A stretch of DNA of 64,000 nucleotides from Macrotis lagotis. Its lineage: Eukaryota > Chordata > Mammalia > Peramelemorphia > Peramelidae. Shown here one piece after another: positions 52,901 through 59,707 of the stretch. Below the pieces are notes generated by a model. The model saw nothing but the letters and a program-made list of their open reading frames with translations, searched no databases and was not told the origin of the DNA. A program made the position numbers and the translations under genes. The stretch covers positions 194,986,146 through 195,050,145 of the forward strand of contig NC_133665.1 of the NCBI RefSeq assembly GCF_037893015.1, read 5' to 3'. How positions within the stretch are numbered: position 1 is the stretch's first letter; every line of letters begins with the position of its first letter.

Positions 52901-55900
52901 TGTGATTCTGTTGGCCACCAAATCCCAGTTGAGAGTAAGAATGGCAGAGGACACGGGGTCCATGAACCACTGTCCAAAGGGACTCCAATGGAGTTGTGGC
53001 CAGCAGAGAGGAGCTGGTCTCTACCTTGGCACTTTCTGTTGTCTTCCCATCTGTGACAGCCTGTACTAAGGGCAAGTCATGGTCTTTATAGCTGACCAAA
53101 TGTTGTGTGGAGGCAGTGAGATTAGCCTAGTTCATTCATTCAATCAGAAATGGAGAGCTAAAAGGGACCTTTGAGGTCACTCATTTTATAGATGAGGAAA
53201 CTGAGACCTAGAGAGGGGAAGTGACTTAACCCAAGGTCATATGGGGATTAAATGTAAGGTGAGGTGTGAACCCAGGACCTCTTGATTCCAAATCTAGTGC
53301 CCTCTCCATTGCACCACACTGCCCTTTATTCAAGGTGCTAATGTGGATATAAAGGAGTAAAATCTAGAGCCTGTCTTCAAAGATAGAAATCTAGATTTCT
53401 ACTGCCCCAAAGATACCACCCAAACCCCAAGAGGGAAAGTAGGGAGCCCCCAGGAAGTCTGTCCTGCTCACAGATGGGCAGTATTTGGTGATTAGCAGGA
53501 GTCCAGAAGGTGAGAAGGGGCAATGCTCTAGTCCAGGGAGTGGCTCAGAGGTCCCTAGGGACAGCCCCTGCTGGCAGCAGAGTCAATTAGTCAGGGCAAA
53601 GCGCCAAGGATTTCACTGGCTGAGGAGGCAACAGAATGGGGTGGGGAAGGGCAGGGGGAAATCCCTAGGGGCTGGAAGCAAACCCTCTGACTTCTTCCTG
53701 GTAAGGACCAAAAGCTTACTGAGGGGAAAAAAAATGAGGATAAAGTGGCCGCTGTTTTCCTTGTGGAGAAAGTGAAAGGGCAAATGGCATTCTCCTCAAT
53801 TCTGACTCATTAGGGATAGGGAAATGTTCTTGGAAAGAACTGAAAAAATAAATAAGAGGATTTCAAGGAAGCCAAGAAGACTCTGGAGAGTACAAGGAGG
53901 TAACACAGAGGGTGAAGGGAAGAAGGAAGTCCTCCAAACTTTTGGAGCTCTATTCCTGTCCTGGAATAAAGTCCTTGGGTGGGGTGGGATCTGGACCTCC
54001 TGTGGGAAGAAGCAGCTTTCCAGAGCCCCAGATATGCCCTCCATAGTCAGAATGACCATTATTGGCCTCTTATTGAGAAGATGGTTGCCTGTCCCTGCTG
54101 ACAGCTTATAGAGGAGGCCTCATACTAACAAGTTACTAAGAATTAGCATGATTGAAGAGAAGTGAGTTGTCTTCAGACCCATGTGCCCATGATGTGATAA
54201 TGAGGGTCTGGAGATCTGGGAAACCTGATAACTCTTCTTCATTTCTGATGCCATAGATGGGGGGTAGTGGTATATAAGGACCCAGAAAGCAATTCATGTG
54301 AGCAGGAAGTCCTGGGAAGGCACCTGCCATATGTAAAGGATGTGGTGTGTCTGTCATTTTTGGCAGCTGAAAGTAGAACTATCAGGAGACAAATGAAGAC
54401 CTAAGAAGTCAAGCTATGACTGAAAAAATGGAGGTAGAGAATAGATTTGTGTTTGAGATGGTGACTTAATGTGCAGAAATTATGGGTGTTGGGTCCAGAG
54501 ATGGAGTCCGTCGGCCAATGACCTAGAAGTATTTGCTTGGAGGTTTGCTAATGTGATCATAAGAGTTATGGAGTAAAAAGAGGAGGGAGAAAGGGACCCA
54601 AATCCAACAGCCAAATCAGCTACCAAAGGCAGCAATAAGGAAAACCCATTGGGGAAATCATTGCAAAAATTTAGCAATTTACAGGAGAGAATGACTGAAA
54701 AGGCGGGGGGGGGGGGGCAGAGATGATGCTTCTAGCCTTGAATATTTCTGTGCCATTGTGCAGTGTGAATAATAAACTGAGTCAGGTCTATGCAAGGGGG
54801 TACATCCGATCTCCTTAGCAATGCTGAGACTTGGTATGACAGGACACTAGACCGGAGAGGTTTACCTCATTCAAAGGGACTGTTTGATGAGAACAAGGCA
54901 GCAAAGTGGCCACATTCACACATAGACACACTCCTCTACCTCACCGCCGCCTTCACCCCTCCATTCCTCCATTGTAGTCACATATCTAAACCCAAGGAAG
55001 CAGGAGAGAGAGCATACAAGTGAGGGGAAAAGGAAGGAAAGAAAGCAGGGTTTTCTGTTGGGAGTTACACTGTTCCCTCCTCCCGCTGCTCTCTAGCTTC
55101 ATCATGTAACGGCAGGGCTCTCTCCAAGGTTCTCAAAGATCTTAGTGGCCCACACTGCTCTCTCTGCAGCTTCTGACACCATTGATCACCCTTTCTTGGA
55201 GACACTCTCATCTCTGGGCTTCTGAGAAATTGCTCTCTGGGATCTCTTCCTTGCTTTGTAGGTGCCTTTGTCTAATTCTCATCCATTACAGACCCTTTCA
55301 CCATGGATGTATCTCGAGGCTCTGTCCTCTGGTTCCCAGGAGTTCAGATGACCACCAGACCTCTACCTCTAGTCACTTTTGCTTCTTCTCCTCTCCCTCA
55401 ACCCCAAAGCCAATCTGTGAGCAAGATCTAGGGCTCTGTTTCCACCCCATCGTCACAGCCATCCCTTCCAATTGCATTCCTCACATTGTGCAAGAGGCAG
55501 AATACAAAGCTAAAAGGCAAATAGCCCCAGATCTTAGGGACCTTACATTCATCTCTCCATCCAGAATTCTAGCCTTAGAGGTAGGAGGGATGTGCAGCGA
55601 CATGAAGTCCACATCCCTTATTTGACAGATGAGGAAAGAAAGTCAGTATTTGCCAAGAGTCACAAAGCTAATGGGTGTCCAAAGTAGGATTGGAATTCAG
55701 CTCCTCCTGGTTCCTGCGCACTACACATCATATCTCTGCTAGGGAAGGCACTCTACCTCTATTGAGTGCTCCACCCACCACCTCCCCTTTTTACAGTTCT
55801 TATAGGAAAGTGACTTATTGAGATGGAAGGTCAAAAACTATGCTTTGGAATGTAGATACGTATGAAAAATGAAACTGTAGTAAAATGTGCACTCACATGC

Positions 55901-56415
55901 ACTCATGCCAATGACACACATGTGCACCTCCACATGTCTGATGGCATGAATGCACAGTGTATACAGAACACAATGTAAGTGTGTCACACACACACACACA
56001 CACACACCACACACTCCTACACACACATACACTCCTGCACACACCCTTGGCTGGGTCTGGTTTTGGAGAAGTCCATGGAGCCCTTAAGAGATTCCCATGT
56101 CTAAAGGATACTCTAAACTAGGTAATGTCTTGGTGGTCTCTCCCTTTTGTTCTGTGATTCTTTGACCTCCTTAGGTCAGCCTCAATTGAAAAATAAGAGT
56201 GCAAAGAATTTCATTCAAATGATTTGGTTTGCATAGGAATTTTTTTTTTTTTTGCAAGGCAATGGGGTTAAGTGGTTTGCCCAAGGCCACACAGCTAGGT
56301 CATTATTAAGTGTCTGAGACCAGATTTGAACCCAGGTACTCCTGACTCCAGGGCCGGTGCTTTATCCACTGCGCCACCTAGCTGCCCCTGCATATGAATT
56401 TGCCTTGAGAAGTCT

Positions 56416-56478
<63 letters not shown>

Positions 56479-59400
56479 TGTGTGTGTGTATGACATTTAT
56501 TCTTCTAAACATGACACAAGGTAGGGATAGATGAAAAGCTCAAGATAATTACAAAGAGAGAAAACAGGATCAGTAGGGGAAACAGGACAGGGTTCCTGGA
56601 GGGGCTGGTAGGTAAACTGAACCACAAAGACAAAGTTTCTGAAAGGCAGAAAGAAGGAGGAGATCTGGGGCGGGAAAGCTCTGGTCTGAAGGCCATATTG
56701 GTCTAGTGTTGCCAAGGCAATCAAGGGGGGGGGGTGGAACGACTCAAAAGTCATTCAATCTGGGAGCTTTTTAGGGGTTAATTCAATATTTGCTCTAATG
56801 AAGCAGGTGAGTGAGGTTATAAATACCCAAATGGCCCTGGGTAGAAAAAGGTTCCCCACCTCTGGGTAGGGGCTGGTGAGAGATAAGAGGGGGTGTGGGT
56901 GGGGTTCCCCAAACAGCTGGAAAACTCTAGCTGCTTATCAAGTACAGAGTATTCAAAGGCAAGCATTAAGGTTGAAAAGGTGGCCTGGTGACAGTGTGGG
57001 GCTTGAAATCTCGGCCCAAGGAACTTGGATTTTAACCTCCAGGCCATGGGGAATTGTGGAAGGATTTGGGTTCAAGGAGTGATTTAATCACTACGCCCTA
57101 CCAAAAGCCTCCAGGGGCTTCTGTGCCACCTTTCAGACGGCCCAAACTAGAGAGCCCTAGGCAAATGTGGCTCAACATTTTTGTGTCCACATTATGAGCA
57201 TGGGTAAAAAGTCTCCTTTAAAGATTTTACTTTGAATCTACCCTAAGAAAGCCTCCTCCTCTGTGTGACCAGTCAGTTAGATCATGAGCTTTGCTGACAC
57301 TGTCCAGGAAATCCCAAGGAACCTCTCAAGGTTCAAGCCTTGCAGATGTTAGCAGAGCCATGATGTCTGTTTTTAGAGACCCCCAAATTCAGACACATTC
57401 GGAAGGCCACCTCAGCCAAGTCTGGGCTCATCTGTTCAGGTTACCAATGGATTCTCTGTTTTGCAGAATGATTTCCTGTGGGAACCCCCTTGAGTTACAA
57501 GTCTCTGGTTCATTTAAAAGAGGAGGCACACTTTGAATTTGCTTTTCTGGAACATTTTCACTGTAACCAGAGGCACACCTGTAGCTGGTAAACTGAATGG
57601 TGGCCTGGTAGCAGGCAAAAACCTCACTTTGGACTTTTTATTGTGGTAAAGAACTGAGGCAAGTGTGTGGAACAGTCAACAAGCCACCCTACTTAGGCAA
57701 TGGATAGATCTTAACAAGAAGCCATCAAAGACAAATGAGAGGTGGGGGAGGGGCCCCCAAAGATGGGTTCTGGGGTGTGTGCGTGTGGGGGGGGTCTGCT
57801 GCAGGATGTTTCATGGAGGAAAAGAAAGGTTTACTCCAGCTGTGTGACCACGGACACAGCGCTTTTGGACTTCGGTTGTCCTTTCCCACAAATGGACGTG
57901 CTGCTGCCAATACTGGAGTGTCTGTCCTGCAAGTTTATTGTGAGACCCAGATAAGCTCCAGGAGAAATGCTCTACCTTTGTTGGCTTTAAAACCTAGTTC
58001 TTAGTTTTGTCAATATTCCTTATCTTAAGCTGCAGATAGCCAGCGGGATGGAATTTCATCCGCTACCCACTTCCCTCTGTTCCTCTCAAGGAGGGGACCA
58101 ACCACAATTCTGCTTCTTGGGGGCGCACTGCCCTGAGCCTAGGCTGGCACAGACAACCTGCTCTTTCCTCCAGACCCTATCACTAACTTCTGCCCTTAGA
58201 CAGGAGACTCTGGAAAGGACCCTTCAATCGGAGCATCCTGTGTTCTGACTTTCTAAGTGGCTTCTCATCATCGTGATGTGCTAATGACCTAGCAAAGACC
58301 CCACGCTAGCTTTTGCCTTTGGCTCCCTCCTCTGTGTAGTATGGGCTTGTGTGGCAAATGGTGTGAGTTCTTCACCCACGACCTCCCCTAGCAACCTGGC
58401 TGATCCCTCCAAATGAATTCTGAGCTGAGGGATGCCACAGTTTCCACCCTGCTCCTTTCACAAATGACAAGACTGAGGCCCATAGAGGAAAAGGAAATTA
58501 CACCCACAGAGGCAGGTGGGATTTGGTCTCCGGGCAAACCTTTTGCCTTGTGGCTTCACTCGGAGGCTTTCCAAGGCAGTACCCCTAAGTTGTGACTAGT
58601 GAGTGTGATCAGGGTCTAACAATGCAAGTAAGACTGCCACTGGCCCTAGTGCGACATTGGAGCTGGCCCATAAGGAGGAAGGCAACAATGTAAAGTACAG
58701 GAAAGACCGGAGCATCTCCCCGGAAAGAGGACCACCACGAGGTGCCTCGCTGCCTTCCTCCAATGCCCCAGGGTTGGTGCCTAAAGTTGGAAGCTTCTTC
58801 ACTGGCACCCATTTTACCCAAACTTTCACCAAATCTGCCCTACCCCAGCTCTCGCAGGCTACAACTGCCCCATACCAACCTAATGAATGAGGCATGCTTC
58901 ATGGAAGATGGCCATTGGCACCCTCTGGGACAGAGACCTGCTTGGGCCTGACCACCTGGCTTAGAGCTCTTCTCCCCCTTCTCTCCCCCAGCCCCACTTT
59001 CACAGTCTCTTGCCTGCCCAGCCCACTGTGACACAGGTCTTGGAAGGAAACCACTGCCACCCTCCCTGGTGCTCTCAGCACACCTGCAGAGGGCTAGCAG
59101 ACACCCTGGGGCGGGGTGGGAGTGGGAATTCCCATTCCAACCAGTGTCCTTTTGTGCTTATTAAAGTAGGGAAGAGAAAGGCCAGGGCAATGGCTAGAAA
59201 CCCTAGTTGGGCTGGGCGGGAGGCGAGTCAGAGTGAGAGTGAGGTCTGGAACTGGGCTCGGCCCAGGTGAACCCAGGGCTTCCTCCTTGGGCTCCTGTGC
59301 CCCACCCAGCCACCCACCATTTGGGAAAGTGGGGGTTAATTTCCGGACCCGGAGAGCGGTGGTGTGGAAGCCCGGGTGAGGAGAGCCCCACTGGCTCTTC

Positions 59401-59645
59401 TGTTCCCACCCCCGCCCCAGCCGGTCCCCCAGAAATGGGGCCGGGGGGCCGGGAGCTCTCCCCACTCCTTGGCTGAGATGTGCGGATGTAGCCGGAGGAA
59501 AGCGGGGAGACGGAGGGACGGGACAGCACAAGGGAAGACAGGAGAGAAAAGGATGAGCTAGGAGAGGGAGGGAGAGAAAAGAAGGGAAGAGAAGAGAAGC
59601 GAGGGATGAAGAGAAGAGTGAGGTGGAGAGAGGCCGAAGGGGGGG

Positions 59646-59707
<62 letters not shown>

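Noticed and set aside
55182..55625. 147-codon open frame in intron 1
   Set aside because: It lies in a LINE relic but in a different frame from the reverse-transcriptase motifs, so it is accidental.
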